Positions 43,911 through 51,985 of a DNA stretch of 64,000 bases are shown here, one piece after another. Source of the stretch: Temperatibacter sp965603205 (GTDB lineage Bacteria > Pseudomonadota > Alphaproteobacteria > Sphingomonadales > Kordiimonadaceae). Numbering within the stretch: the first letter of the stretch is position 1; each line of letters begins with the position of its first letter. Below the pieces are notes generated by a model that was given only the letters and a program-made list of their open reading frames with translations, did no database searches and was not told the origin of the DNA. The DNA is taken from contig CBFDCC010000004.1 of NCBI GenBank assembly GCA_965603205.1, positions 124,001-188,000 on the forward strand, written 5' to 3'. Both the position numbers and the translations under genes were made by a program.

Positions 43911-44726
43911 TTATTCAGCAGTATTTAGCTTACGGTGCGCTCGTTTAATCACCCGTTCGATCGGTGAATGCAAACTGGCGTTACCCGCAATAATATTGCC
44001 CGTTGTCATCATGTCGCGACCACCTGACATATCGCTGACGAAACCACCAGCTTCGCGCACTAGCAATATACCCGCAGCCATATCCCACGATTGAAGATTT
44101 GCTTCCCAGAAACCATCAAAACGACCCGCAGCAACATACGCCAGATCAAGTGAAGCAGCGCCAAAGCGACGTACACCTGCAATAGACGGCATAAATTCAG
44201 CGAGTTCTGCCATAAATTCAGCCTCTCCACCACGGCCAACAAAAGGAATACCTGTGGCAAGCACGGCGTCTTCCATTTTATTGCGGCCAGATACACGCAG
44301 GCGCGTATCATTGAGGTAAGCACCAATATTTTTCTCAGCCCAAAATAATTCATCTTTTAAAGGGTCGTAAATTACAGCAGATGTTAGCTCGCCTTGCTCC
44401 TCTACAGCAATAGAAATAGCCCAATGCGGCAGACCATGTAGGAAATTTGTAGTGCCATCAAGCGGATCAATGATGAAACGGATATCACCACGCTTGCCTT
44501 TTATTTCGCCGCCTTCTTCCATCAAGAAGCCAAAATCAGGACGGTCATGAGATAGCTCTTCAAACAGAATGCTTTCAGCTTTTTGATCAGCCTTGGTTAC
44601 AAAATCACCGGGGCCTTTTTTAGTGACTTGAAGCTGCTCAACTTCGCCAAAATCACGACGAAGATTACGAGCGGCCTTCATAGCAGCCTTACACATACAA
44701 TTGGTTAACGGAGAGCGACGTGCCAT
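43911..44726 (-). CDS. suhB: Inositol-1-monophosphatase family protein
   Basis: A 271-residue Mg-dependent phosphatase. Metal-binding motifs are complete: FLMEEGGE, IDPLDGTTNFLHGLP and QSWDMAAGILLVREAGG. Bacterial SuhB-type enzymes dephosphorylate inositol phosphate and in E. coli also act with ribosomal RNA transcription complexes. It lies 26 nt downstream of efp in the same direction. Confidence 0.95.
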   Translation of the reverse strand: MARRSPLTNCMCKAAMKAARNLRRDFGEVEQLQVTKKGPGDFVTKADQKAESILFEELSHDRPDFGFLMEEGGEIKGKRGDIRFIIDPLDGTTNFLHGLPHWAISIAVEEQGELTSAVIYDPLKDELFWAEKNIGAYLNDTRLRVSGRNKMEDAVLATGIPFVGRGGEAEFMAELAEFMPSIAGVRRFGAASLDLAYVAAGRFDGFWEANLQSWDMAAGILLVREAGGFVSDMSGGRDMMTTGNIIAGNASLHSPIERVIKRAHRKLNTAE

Positions 44727-44752
44727 TTTAATTTCCTTTAGATAGCGCTAGT

Positions 44753-45313
44753 TTAAGCGCGGCTTGAATATTCACGTGTTTCAGTAGCAACGATAATCTT
44801 ATCGCCCACAGACACGAAGGGAGGAACACCAACACGCAAACCATTATCTAGCAGCGCAGGTTTATAAGAAGAAGAAACAGTTTGACCCTTGAGCGCTGGT
44901 TCTGTTTCCATTATTTCACATGTTACTTTGGAAGGTAATGCTATGCCCAGAGGTTTTTCATCATACATTTCTATGGTGATTTCCATGCCATCCTGCAAGA
45001 AAACAGCATCATCACCAATATCCTCAGCAGATAATTCAATCTGCTCGTAATTGGATGTATCCATGAAGGTAAACATATCGTCAGCACTGAATAGGAACTG
45101 ATAATCTTTTTGCTCGAGGGTGACACGCTCCACCTTTTCACTTGCGCGAAAACGCTCGTTCAGCTTTGAACCATTTTCTAGGTTCTTAAGCTCAACTTGA
45201 AGATAAGCACCGCCTTTACCAGGCTGAGTGTGGGCTGTTTTAATAGCGCGCCATAGACCGCCCTTATGTTCAACTACATTGCCAATGCGAATGTTATTGC
45301 CATCAATTTTCAT
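44753..45313 (-). CDS. efp: Translation elongation factor P
   Basis: A 186-residue protein that relieves ribosome stalling at polyproline stretches. The three beta-barrel domains are intact; the modified-lysine loop reads TQPGKGGAY with Lys33. The C-terminal GVPPFVSVGDKIIVATETRE is conserved. A GAGGAAG site precedes the ATG. Confidence 0.97.
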   Translation of the reverse strand: MKIDGNNIRIGNVVEHKGGLWRAIKTAHTQPGKGGAYLQVELKNLENGSKLNERFRASEKVERVTLEQKDYQFLFSADDMFTFMDTSNYEQIELSAEDIGDDAVFLQDGMEITIEMYDEKPLGIALPSKVTCEIMETEPALKGQTVSSSYKPALLDNGLRVGVPPFVSVGDKIIVATETREYSSRA

Positions 45314-45612
45314 TGCGACTTCCTCAAAAGATTTATCAGTTTAAAAGATCAATCAGATAGGCAAGCATCAAGACTCACACCATCCTTGTTGAGGCGGGGT
45401 TTAACAGAAGTATGCAGGTGGGTCAACAGGGATGATGTCATAGTATTTATATAAATCCATAGCATTTTAGGTATGATTTCCAATGCCAATTACACCTGAA
45501 TATAGTTAAAATTTTATTTAAATCACTGTCACAAATTAGACATACATGTTCTTTATATTAATATGCGGCTCGTGTACGGTGAAAATTTTAATCATAATCA
45601 AGGGAATTAAAA
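45314..45612. other. Intergenic region between efp and the RTX gene
   Basis: 299 bases between divergent genes. A weak promoter-like pair for the RTX gene, TTAGAC at 45536-45541 and TAATAT at 45559-45564 with 17-base spacing, is visible. No repeat or RNA gene is seen. Confidence 0.4.
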
Positions 45613-47910
45613 GTGGCAGATTTAAATGTAATTATAGGCAATGATGAAGATAACATCCTAGAAGGCACTTCAGCTGGCGACAAGATTAAAGGTAAAGATG
45701 GTGCTGATACGATCACGGGTCTAGGTGGTGACGATGAAATAGAAGGCGGCAAAGGTGCTGACACCTTAAGTGGTGGCGCAGGTAATGATGAAATCGAAGG
45801 CGGCAAAGGCGACGACACCATTAATGGCGACGACGGCGATGATAAAATCAAAGGCGGCAAAGGCGACGACACACTGACAGGCGGTGATGGCGCTGATAAA
45901 TTCATCTATAAGGGCGAAGATGGCAATGACACCATCACTGATTTTACCATTGGTACAGACAAGATAAAAATCGATACTGACGACTTTGATTTCATTGGTG
46001 GCTATGATGACATTACCATTACACAGGACGGTGATGACACTGTTATTAGCGACAGCGGTGAAGAAACCTCTATTACACTAGAAGGCATTACAGCCACAGA
46101 CCTTAGCGTAGATGATTTCATCTTCAAAACAGATGTTGAAGAAGATGAAGGTGATGAAGGTGATGACGATGACGATGATGTTGATGGCGATGGTGACGAC
46201 GATGATGTTGACGGCGACGGCGATGACGATGATGATATCGACGGCGATGACGGCGATGACGGCGATGATGATATCGACGGTGGCGATGGTGAAGATGATT
46301 TAGGTGGCGGCAAAGGTTCTGACACCCTAAATGGCGGCGCTGGTGACGATAAAATTAAAGGCGGCAAAGGCCATGATACGCTAGCGGGCGGGGACGGCAA
46401 TGATGAAATCGAAGGCGGCAAAGGTGATGATACGCTAACGGGCGGTGATGGCGCTGATGAATTTGTCTATGAGGGCGAAGATGGTAATGACACCATCACT
46501 GATTTTACCATTGGTACAGATAAAATTAAAATCGACATTGACGAGCTTGATTCTATTGATAGCTTTGATGATCTTACACTGACACAAGATGGTGATAATA
46601 CTGTTATTAGCGATAGTAGTGAAGAAATCTCTATCACACTAGAAGGCATCACAGCCACAGACCTTAGCGCAGATGACTTCATCTTCAAAACAGAGGATGA
46701 TCTCGACGGCGACGGCGATGATGATGATGATCTCGACGGTAATGATGGCGATGATGATCTCGACGGTGGCGATGGTGATGACGACATCGATGGCGGCAAA
46801 GGTGATGATGACATCGACGGTGGCGTTGGTGAAGATGACCTAGATGGCGGCAAAGGTTCTGACACCCTAAATGGCGGCGCTGGTGATGATAAAATTAAAG
46901 GCGGCAAAGGTGCTGACACCTTAAATGGCGGCATTGGCAATGATGAAATCGAAGGCGGCAAAGGCTCTGATACAATTGATGGCGGCGCTGGTGATGATGA
47001 AATCGAAGGCGGCAAAGGTGATGATACGCTAACGGGCGGTGATGGCGCTGATGAATTTGTCTATGAGGGCGAAGATGGTAATGACACCATCACTGATTTT
47101 ACCATTGGTACAGATAAAATTAAAATCGACATTGACGAGCTTGATTCTATTGATAGCTTTGATGATCTTACACTGACACAAGATGGTGATAATACTGTTA
47201 TTAGCGATAGTAGTGAAGAAATCTCTATCACACTAGAAGGCATCACAGCCACAGACCTTAGCGCAGATGACTTCATCTTCAAAACAGAGGATGATCTCGA
47301 CGGCGACGGCGATGATGATGATGATCTCGACGGTAATGATGGCGATGATGATCTCGATGGTGGCGATGGTGATGATGACATCGACGGCGGCGATGGTGAT
47401 GATGATTTAGGTGGCGGCAAAGGATCTGACACCCTAAATGGCGGCAAAGGTGATGATGCAATCAAAGGCGGCAAAGGTCATGATGAACTGCATGGCGGCG
47501 GCGGTGCTGATACCTTAAATGGCGGCAACGGCGATGATAAAATCGAAGGCGGCAAAGGCGACGATATTATTAATGGTGGCAACGGCGATGATAAAATCGA
47601 CGGCGGCAAAGGTAATGATATTATTGATGGCGGCGCAGGCGATGATAAAATCAAAGGCGGCAAAGGTGATGATACGTTAACTGGCGGCGACGGCATTGAT
47701 AAATTTGTCTTCGGCAAAGGTGATGATGTTGTTACTGACTTTGAAAATGACATTGATCTCATTAAGATGAGTGATGACCTAACGTTTGATGATCTGACTA
47801 TCGAAACTGTTGGTTCTGATACTGTCATTACCGATCTAGATGATAATACAATGACGCTAGAAGGTGTTGATTCAAGCAGCATCACAGTTGATGATTTCAT
47901 CTTTGGCTAA
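45613..47910 (+). CDS. Acidic RTX (haemolysin-type calcium-binding repeat) protein
   Basis: A 765-residue protein that is RTX sequence from end to end. It starts at GTG 45613 with AGGGA upstream. Nonapeptide repeats (GGKGDDTLTGGDGADxF) form calcium beta-rolls, each followed by a conserved module (GNDTITDFTIGTDKIKID to ITLEGITATDLSxDDFIFK). Three such modules are separated by Asp/Gly-rich linkers, and a shorter final one ends DDFIFG. There is no Sec signal peptide, so type I secretion through the C-terminus is likely, but no transporter genes are adjacent. No enzyme or adhesin domain is visible. A 364-base segment is duplicated exactly within it. Confidence 0.9.
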   Translation: MADLNVIIGNDEDNILEGTSAGDKIKGKDGADTITGLGGDDEIEGGKGADTLSGGAGNDEIEGGKGDDTINGDDGDDKIKGGKGDDTLTGGDGADKFIYKGEDGNDTITDFTIGTDKIKIDTDDFDFIGGYDDITITQDGDDTVISDSGEETSITLEGITATDLSVDDFIFKTDVEEDEGDEGDDDDDDVDGDGDDDDVDGDGDDDDDIDGDDGDDGDDDIDGGDGEDDLGGGKGSDTLNGGAGDDKIKGGKGHDTLAGGDGNDEIEGGKGDDTLTGGDGADEFVYEGEDGNDTITDFTIGTDKIKIDIDELDSIDSFDDLTLTQDGDNTVISDSSEEISITLEGITATDLSADDFIFKTEDDLDGDGDDDDDLDGNDGDDDLDGGDGDDDIDGGKGDDDIDGGVGEDDLDGGKGSDTLNGGAGDDKIKGGKGADTLNGGIGNDEIEGGKGSDTIDGGAGDDEIEGGKGDDTLTGGDGADEFVYEGEDGNDTITDFTIGTDKIKIDIDELDSIDSFDDLTLTQDGDNTVISDSSEEISITLEGITATDLSADDFIFKTEDDLDGDGDDDDDLDGNDGDDDLDGGDGDDDIDGGDGDDDLGGGKGSDTLNGGKGDDAIKGGKGHDELHGGGGADTLNGGNGDDKIEGGKGDDIINGGNGDDKIDGGKGNDIIDGGAGDDKIKGGKGDDTLTGGDGIDKFVFGKGDDVVTDFENDIDLIKMSDDLTFDDLTIETVGSDTVITDLDDNTMTLEGVDSSSITVDDFIFG
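46400..47357 (+). repeat. Exact 364-base direct repeat inside the RTX gene
   Basis: Bases 46400-46763 and 46994-47357 are identical by direct reading; the period is 594 bases (198 codons), so the frame is kept. It encodes one DITDF-to-DDFIFK module plus part of the acidic linker. The neighbouring RTX units differ, which suggests a recent duplication or gene conversion. Confidence 0.9.
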
Positions 47911-47933
47911 GATTAAAGATACTATTTAAACTT

Positions 47934-47964
47934 CAAAAGGCCGACGTTCAACCGTCGGCCTTTT
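47934..47964 (+). terminator. Rho-independent terminator after the RTX gene
   Basis: AAAAGGCCGACG and CGTCGGCCTTTT pair around TTCAAC; the 3' side ends in a T-run. It lies 24 bases past the stop. Confidence 0.93.
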
Positions 47965-48083
47965 CTGTATTTAATGCCATCGATGATAATGACCACAGGC
48001 AGTAAAGATGGTTTAAAACTATATCACTCGACAATAGTAGCACTGTGTAGCTTTCCCGATAATAGACCTGCAACGAAAGAAGC

Positions 48084-48215
48084 CGTCACCCCGTGCTCTG
48101 TTATGAGCTCAGCGAATGATAGGTTACGACAGGGGGTCCAGAAGATTAACAAATCTCCGCTTTGCGGAGGCTTTATTTCTTTGAGGACTGGATTGCGGCC
48201 TTCGCCACAATGACG
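48084..48215. repeat. CGTCA/TGACG-bounded intergenic element (48 kb copy)
   Basis: Starts CGTCACCCCG, has GGGGGTCC inside, and ends GGCCTTCGCCACAATGACG. The ends are inverted (CGTCA and TGACG). This is the form of the short intergenic repeats common in proteobacteria. A related copy is at 59242-59332. Confidence 0.6.
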
Positions 48216-48228
48216 ATAGCGTTAAACG

Positions 48229-48262
48229 AAAAAGGGCCAGCGTTTCCGCTAGCCCTTAAAAT
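48229..48262 (-). terminator. Rho-independent terminator of the sdh operon
   Basis: On the minus strand AAGGGCTAGCG and CGCTGGCCCTT pair around GAAA and are followed by TTTTTC. It lies about 70 nt after the sdhB stop, with a repeat copy between. Confidence 0.9.
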
Positions 48263-48276
48263 TTATTTCTTAATAT

Positions 48277-48320
48277 CCTCGCTAAAGCTGCGACCCCCCA
48301 CTTGGTCGGTACGCTTCGCT
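48277..48320. repeat. Intergenic repeat, copy B
   Basis: CCTCGCTAAAGCTGCGACC ... CTTGGTCGGTACGCTTCGC. Nearly identical to copy C at 56257-56296. It sits between the sdhB stop and its terminator. Confidence 0.75.
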
Positions 48321-48333
48321 AAATACTGCGCAG

Positions 48334-49113
48334 TTAGTGCTTACGCGCTACCATCATTTTCTTGATCTCTGCAATGGCCTTGGCGGGGTTTAGACCCTTA
48401 GGACATGTATTTGCACAGTTCATGATCGTGTGACAACGATATAGGCGGAATGGATCTTCTAGGTTATCCAGACGTGCGCCTGTTGCCTCGTCGCGGCTAT
48501 CAATCAGCCAACGGTACGCTTGGAGTAGAACCGCAGGGCCGAGGTATTTATCACCGTTCCACCAATAACTTGGGCAAGACGTAGAACAACATGCACATAA
48601 GATACACTCATATAGGCCGTCAAGCTTCTTACGGTCATCATACGACTGCAAGCGCTCTTTCTCTGGCGTAGGAGACTGTGTCTGCATCCAAGGCTCGATA
48701 GAGGCGTATTGCGCGTAGAAATTAGATAGGTCTGGAACCAGATCCTTAATAACCTCTTGGTGCGGTAGCGGCGTAATATTTACGTCACCCTTCACATCTT
48801 CAATCGCCTTAGTACAAGCAAGTGTGTTTTCGCCATCGATATTCATCGCGCAAGAACCACATACACCCTCACGACAAGAACGACGGAAAGTCAGCGTACT
48901 GTCTGTCTCGTTCTTAATCTTGATAAGCGCATCAAGTATCATAGGACCACATTCGTCCATATCGACTTCGTAATTGTCCATATGAGGGTTTTTACCATCA
49001 TCAGGATTCCAACGATAGACAGAGAAGGTCTTTACATTCTTTGTACCGTCTGCTGCCTTATGGGTTTCACCCTTTTCGACTACGGAGTTTTTTGGTAATG
49101 AAAATTCAGCCAT
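48334..49113 (-). CDS. sdhB: Succinate dehydrogenase iron-sulphur subunit
   Basis: A 259-residue subunit from the ATG at 49113 (MAEFSLPKNSVVEKGETHKA), one base after the sdhA stop with GAGGGTG upstream; a longer frame to 49188 is rejected. The [2Fe-2S] ligands are in CREGVCGSCAMNIDGENTLAC, and the C-terminal ferredoxin part has CILCACCSTSCPSYWW and CHTIMNCANTCPKGLNPAKA for the [4Fe-4S] and [3Fe-4S] clusters. Confidence 0.97.
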   Translation of the reverse strand: MAEFSLPKNSVVEKGETHKAADGTKNVKTFSVYRWNPDDGKNPHMDNYEVDMDECGPMILDALIKIKNETDSTLTFRRSCREGVCGSCAMNIDGENTLACTKAIEDVKGDVNITPLPHQEVIKDLVPDLSNFYAQYASIEPWMQTQSPTPEKERLQSYDDRKKLDGLYECILCACCSTSCPSYWWNGDKYLGPAVLLQAYRWLIDSRDEATGARLDNLEDPFRLYRCHTIMNCANTCPKGLNPAKAIAEIKKMMVARKH

Positions 49114-49114
49114 C

Positions 49115-50905
49115 TTAATACACCCTCGCTTTAGGTTTGATGTAATCGATCTCATCGGTGAGCGTATAGTCATGCACAGGGCGATCACCCAGCGTTACTT
49201 TACCATCATCGAACCAAGCAATCGTATGCTTCATCCAGTTTTTATCATCGCGATCAGGGTGATCTTCGTGCATGTGAGCGCCGCGGCTCTCATGACGGTT
49301 AGCAGCGCCATGCATTGTGATGGCTGCTTGACCCACTAGATTTTGAAGCTCAAGCGTTTCAATCAGATCACTGTTCCAAACAAGTGAACGGTCTGATGTT
49401 TTAACATCACCAATGTTCACCGCGATGTCGTCCATCTTTTTGACGCCTTCGTCCAGCAGATCAGTCGTACGGAATACCGCGCAATTTGTTTGCATCACAC
49501 GTTGCATCTCAAGACGACGCTCTGCGGTCGTCGCTGAACCATCAGCGTAACGCGCTGCGTCAAGACGACCAAGCGCCATATCAGCGTAACCTTCAGGTAA
49601 AGCCTTATGCGATGTGCCCGGCTTAACAAGCTCGGGTATACGCAGGCCAACAGCACGACCAAATACAACAAGATCAATAAGGCTGTTAGAGCCAAGACGG
49701 TTAGCACCGTGCACGGATACACAAGCAGCTTCACCAACAGCGAATAAGCCTGCGACAGTTTGATCTGGATTTTCTTTTGTCGCGTTAATCACTTCGCCGT
49801 GGAAGTTCGTTGGAATACCGCCCATGTTATAGTGACATGTTGGAATGATCGGAATTGGCTCCTTGGTCACATCAACGCCCGCGAAAATCTTCGCCGACTC
49901 TGAAATACCAGGCAGACGCTCTGCAAGCAGATCAGCGTCAAGGTGATCAAGATGCAGATACATATGATCCTTGTTTGCGCCAACGCCGCGACCTTCGCGA
50001 ATCTCGTTAGAGATAGAGCGAGACACAACATCACGTGATGCTAAATCCTTGGCTGATGGTGCATAACGTTCCATGAAACGCTCGCCCTCAGAATTAATAA
50101 GGATACCACCTTCGCCGCGCGCACCCTCGGTAATCAGAACGCCCGCACCGTAGATACCAGTTGGGTGGAACTGAACAAACTCAAGGTCCTGCAATGACAG
50201 GCCAGCACGTAGCGCCATACCGCCGCCATCACCCGTACAGGTGTGGGCTGATGTAGCAGAGAAGTAAGCACGACCATAACCACCCGTCGCCAGCACAGTT
50301 GCGTGGCTGCGGAAAGCATGGATAGAACCGTCTTCCATATTCATCGCGATAACACCACGACATTCACCGTCTTCCATGATCAAATCGATCGCGAAATATT
50401 CGATGTAAAAGTCTGTATCATACTTTAGGGACTGCTGATACATGGCGTGAAGCATGGCGTGACCTGTACGGTCAGATGCTGCGCAAGTACGCTGGGCCGC
50501 TGGGCCTTCACCAAATTTTGTTGTCATACCACCGAAGGGACGCTGATAAATCTTGCCCTCTTCTGTACGACTGAACGGCACACCGTAATGCTCTAGCTCG
50601 AACACGGCTGCAGGTGCTTGTTTTACCATATATTCAATGGCGTCTTGGTCACCTAACCAGTCTGAACCTTTTACGGTGTCATACATGTGCCATTCCCACT
50701 TATCACCACCGGGCATATTACCCAGTGAGGCTGCGATACCGCCTTGGGCCGCAACAGTGTGAGAACGTGTTGGAAATACTTTTGTGATACATGCGGTCTT
50801 GAGACCTTTTTCCGCGCAACCCATGGTCGCTCGAAGGCCTGCACCGCCAGCACCAACTACGACTGCGTCGTAGCTATGCTCTGTAATGGGATAACTTTTT
50901 GACAT
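49115..50905 (-). CDS. sdhA: Succinate dehydrogenase flavoprotein subunit
   Basis: A 596-residue catalytic subunit oxidising succinate to fumarate. VVVGAGGAGLRATMG binds FAD, and RSHTVAAQGG holds the histidine that carries the covalent flavin. HPTGIYGAGVLITEGARGEG and the C-terminal RHESRGAHMHEDHPDRDD are conserved. Length is normal. It lies between sdhD (5-nt gap) and sdhB (1-nt gap). Confidence 0.98.
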   Translation of the reverse strand: MSKSYPITEHSYDAVVVGAGGAGLRATMGCAEKGLKTACITKVFPTRSHTVAAQGGIAASLGNMPGGDKWEWHMYDTVKGSDWLGDQDAIEYMVKQAPAAVFELEHYGVPFSRTEEGKIYQRPFGGMTTKFGEGPAAQRTCAASDRTGHAMLHAMYQQSLKYDTDFYIEYFAIDLIMEDGECRGVIAMNMEDGSIHAFRSHATVLATGGYGRAYFSATSAHTCTGDGGGMALRAGLSLQDLEFVQFHPTGIYGAGVLITEGARGEGGILINSEGERFMERYAPSAKDLASRDVVSRSISNEIREGRGVGANKDHMYLHLDHLDADLLAERLPGISESAKIFAGVDVTKEPIPIIPTCHYNMGGIPTNFHGEVINATKENPDQTVAGLFAVGEAACVSVHGANRLGSNSLIDLVVFGRAVGLRIPELVKPGTSHKALPEGYADMALGRLDAARYADGSATTAERRLEMQRVMQTNCAVFRTTDLLDEGVKKMDDIAVNIGDVKTSDRSLVWNSDLIETLELQNLVGQAAITMHGAANRHESRGAHMHEDHPDRDDKNWMKHTIAWFDDGKVTLGDRPVHDYTLTDEIDYIKPKARVY

Positions 50906-50910
50906 ACTGT

Positions 50911-51294
50911 CTAGCCCCCGAATGCAATTTTAAGAATTGAGAAAATGCTAAGCGCCGCCATTGCAACACATGCAAATGTAACAGCAATCATCACCGCGAC
51001 CTTGGTGCCTTTATTGGTGACGTAATCTTCGATCGCCACCTGTAGGCCAAGACGCATATGGTATAGCACATTGATCATGAATAGGATCATTGCCACGCTG
51101 GCGATAGGTTGTTTTAACCACGCAATGATATCAGCGTGCGTTTTACCCACATTACCAACGAATGAGATCACCATAAAGATCGTTAGCGGGATATTAGCAA
51201 CCGCCGTTATACGGTGGTTCCACCAATGATGTGTACCGTCCTTGGCAGAGCCTAGGCCGCGTACTTTAGCTAAAGGATTATTCATATCAGTCAT
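50911..51294 (-). CDS. sdhD: Succinate dehydrogenase membrane anchor subunit
   Basis: A 127-residue protein with three membrane helices. The motif NVLYHMRLGLQVAIEDYV carries the haem-ligand histidine and the quinone-site region typical of alphaproteobacterial SdhD. It starts one base after sdhC ends. Confidence 0.94.
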   Translation of the reverse strand: MTDMNNPLAKVRGLGSAKDGTHHWWNHRITAVANIPLTIFMVISFVGNVGKTHADIIAWLKQPIASVAMILFMINVLYHMRLGLQVAIEDYVTNKGTKVAVMIAVTFACVAMAALSIFSILKIAFGG

Positions 51295-51295
51295 A

Positions 51296-51691
51296 TTACA
51301 TCATCCCCAATTGCTTGTAAGCTACGACCCAGATGGCCACAGTAGCGATGATTGAAAAGACGTATGTCATCTTCGCTGATGCGGTATTAGCACTCAGCTC
51401 CAACAAACGACCTGTGTCCATAAACAAGTGACGGATACCAGATGCCATATGCTGCATTAACGCGAATGTCATACCAAATAACACAAGGCGGCCAAATGGA
51501 GACGCGAGACACGCCTGAACTGTATTAAAACTCTCGTGCCCAGATGCCAGCGCTACTAACCACCAGGTCAGTAATATTGTTCCACCCGCAAGGGCCATAC
51601 CAGTGGCACGGTGCATGATGGAAGTAATGCTGTGAACCCGCCAGTTATATACTGACAAGTGGGGCGATAAAGGGCGATTAGCCTTCGTCAT
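51296..51691 (-). CDS. sdhC: Succinate dehydrogenase cytochrome b556 subunit
   Basis: A 131-residue, three-helix subunit: RPLSPHLSVYNWRVHSITSI with the SIMHRATG motif, and FALMQHMASGIRHLFMDTGR with haem-binding histidine. First gene of the sdhCDAB operon. Confidence 0.95.
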   Translation of the reverse strand: MTKANRPLSPHLSVYNWRVHSITSIMHRATGMALAGGTILLTWWLVALASGHESFNTVQACLASPFGRLVLFGMTFALMQHMASGIRHLFMDTGRLLELSANTASAKMTYVFSIIATVAIWVVAYKQLGMM

Positions 51692-51985
51692 GGTCTTCCC
51701 CGATATATTTTATAACGGCCCAAAAAAAACAACTAGGGCAACGTTATAATGTTAACAGATAAAGCTGGCCCCGACTGGACAAGCTCTTCACCGTCTCTTT
51801 TAGACCCTAAAGCAGGCTAAGGGCAAGTCAGTAATCACTATTTTTTAACATAAGAATAAAAGTTATATTAAAGCGCAATATTATTACCAAACCGACAGGT
51901 AGTAAAAATACTATTGATTATACAGTCATGAGTAGTTATCACTTTTGATATATTTATTTGATACGCATTCAACACGGGGCACTTT
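51692..51985. other. Divergent promoter region between sdhC and the S9 peptidase gene
   Basis: 294 A/T-rich bases that must contain promoters for both directions. I see no structured RNA, repeat or small gene. Confidence 0.45.

Larger units (their letters stand above)
47965..48276. other. Repeat-bearing intergenic region between the RTX gene and sdhB
   Basis: Holds a CGTCA...TGACG-bounded element, the sdhB terminator and the next repeat copy. A 79-codon frame across it (47974-48213) is not coding: it runs through repeat sequence and has no ribosome binding site or family resemblance. Confidence 0.6.

Noticed and set aside
46400..47357. A CRISPR array or satellite, because of regular repeats.
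   Set aside because: The repeats are in frame, encode RTX units, and have no spacer/repeat structure of CRISPR size.
45588..47900. Long minus-strand Pro/Ser-rich frames opposite the RTX gene (45588-45905, 46002-46421, 46467-47015, 47061-47474, 47478-47900).
   Set aside because: They are antisense shadows of GGx/GAx-rich RTX codons; composition is an artefact, no ribosome binding sites, no family resemblance.
47974..48213. A 79-codon frame between the RTX and sdhB genes.
   Set aside because: It runs through an intergenic repeat element and has no ribosome binding site.
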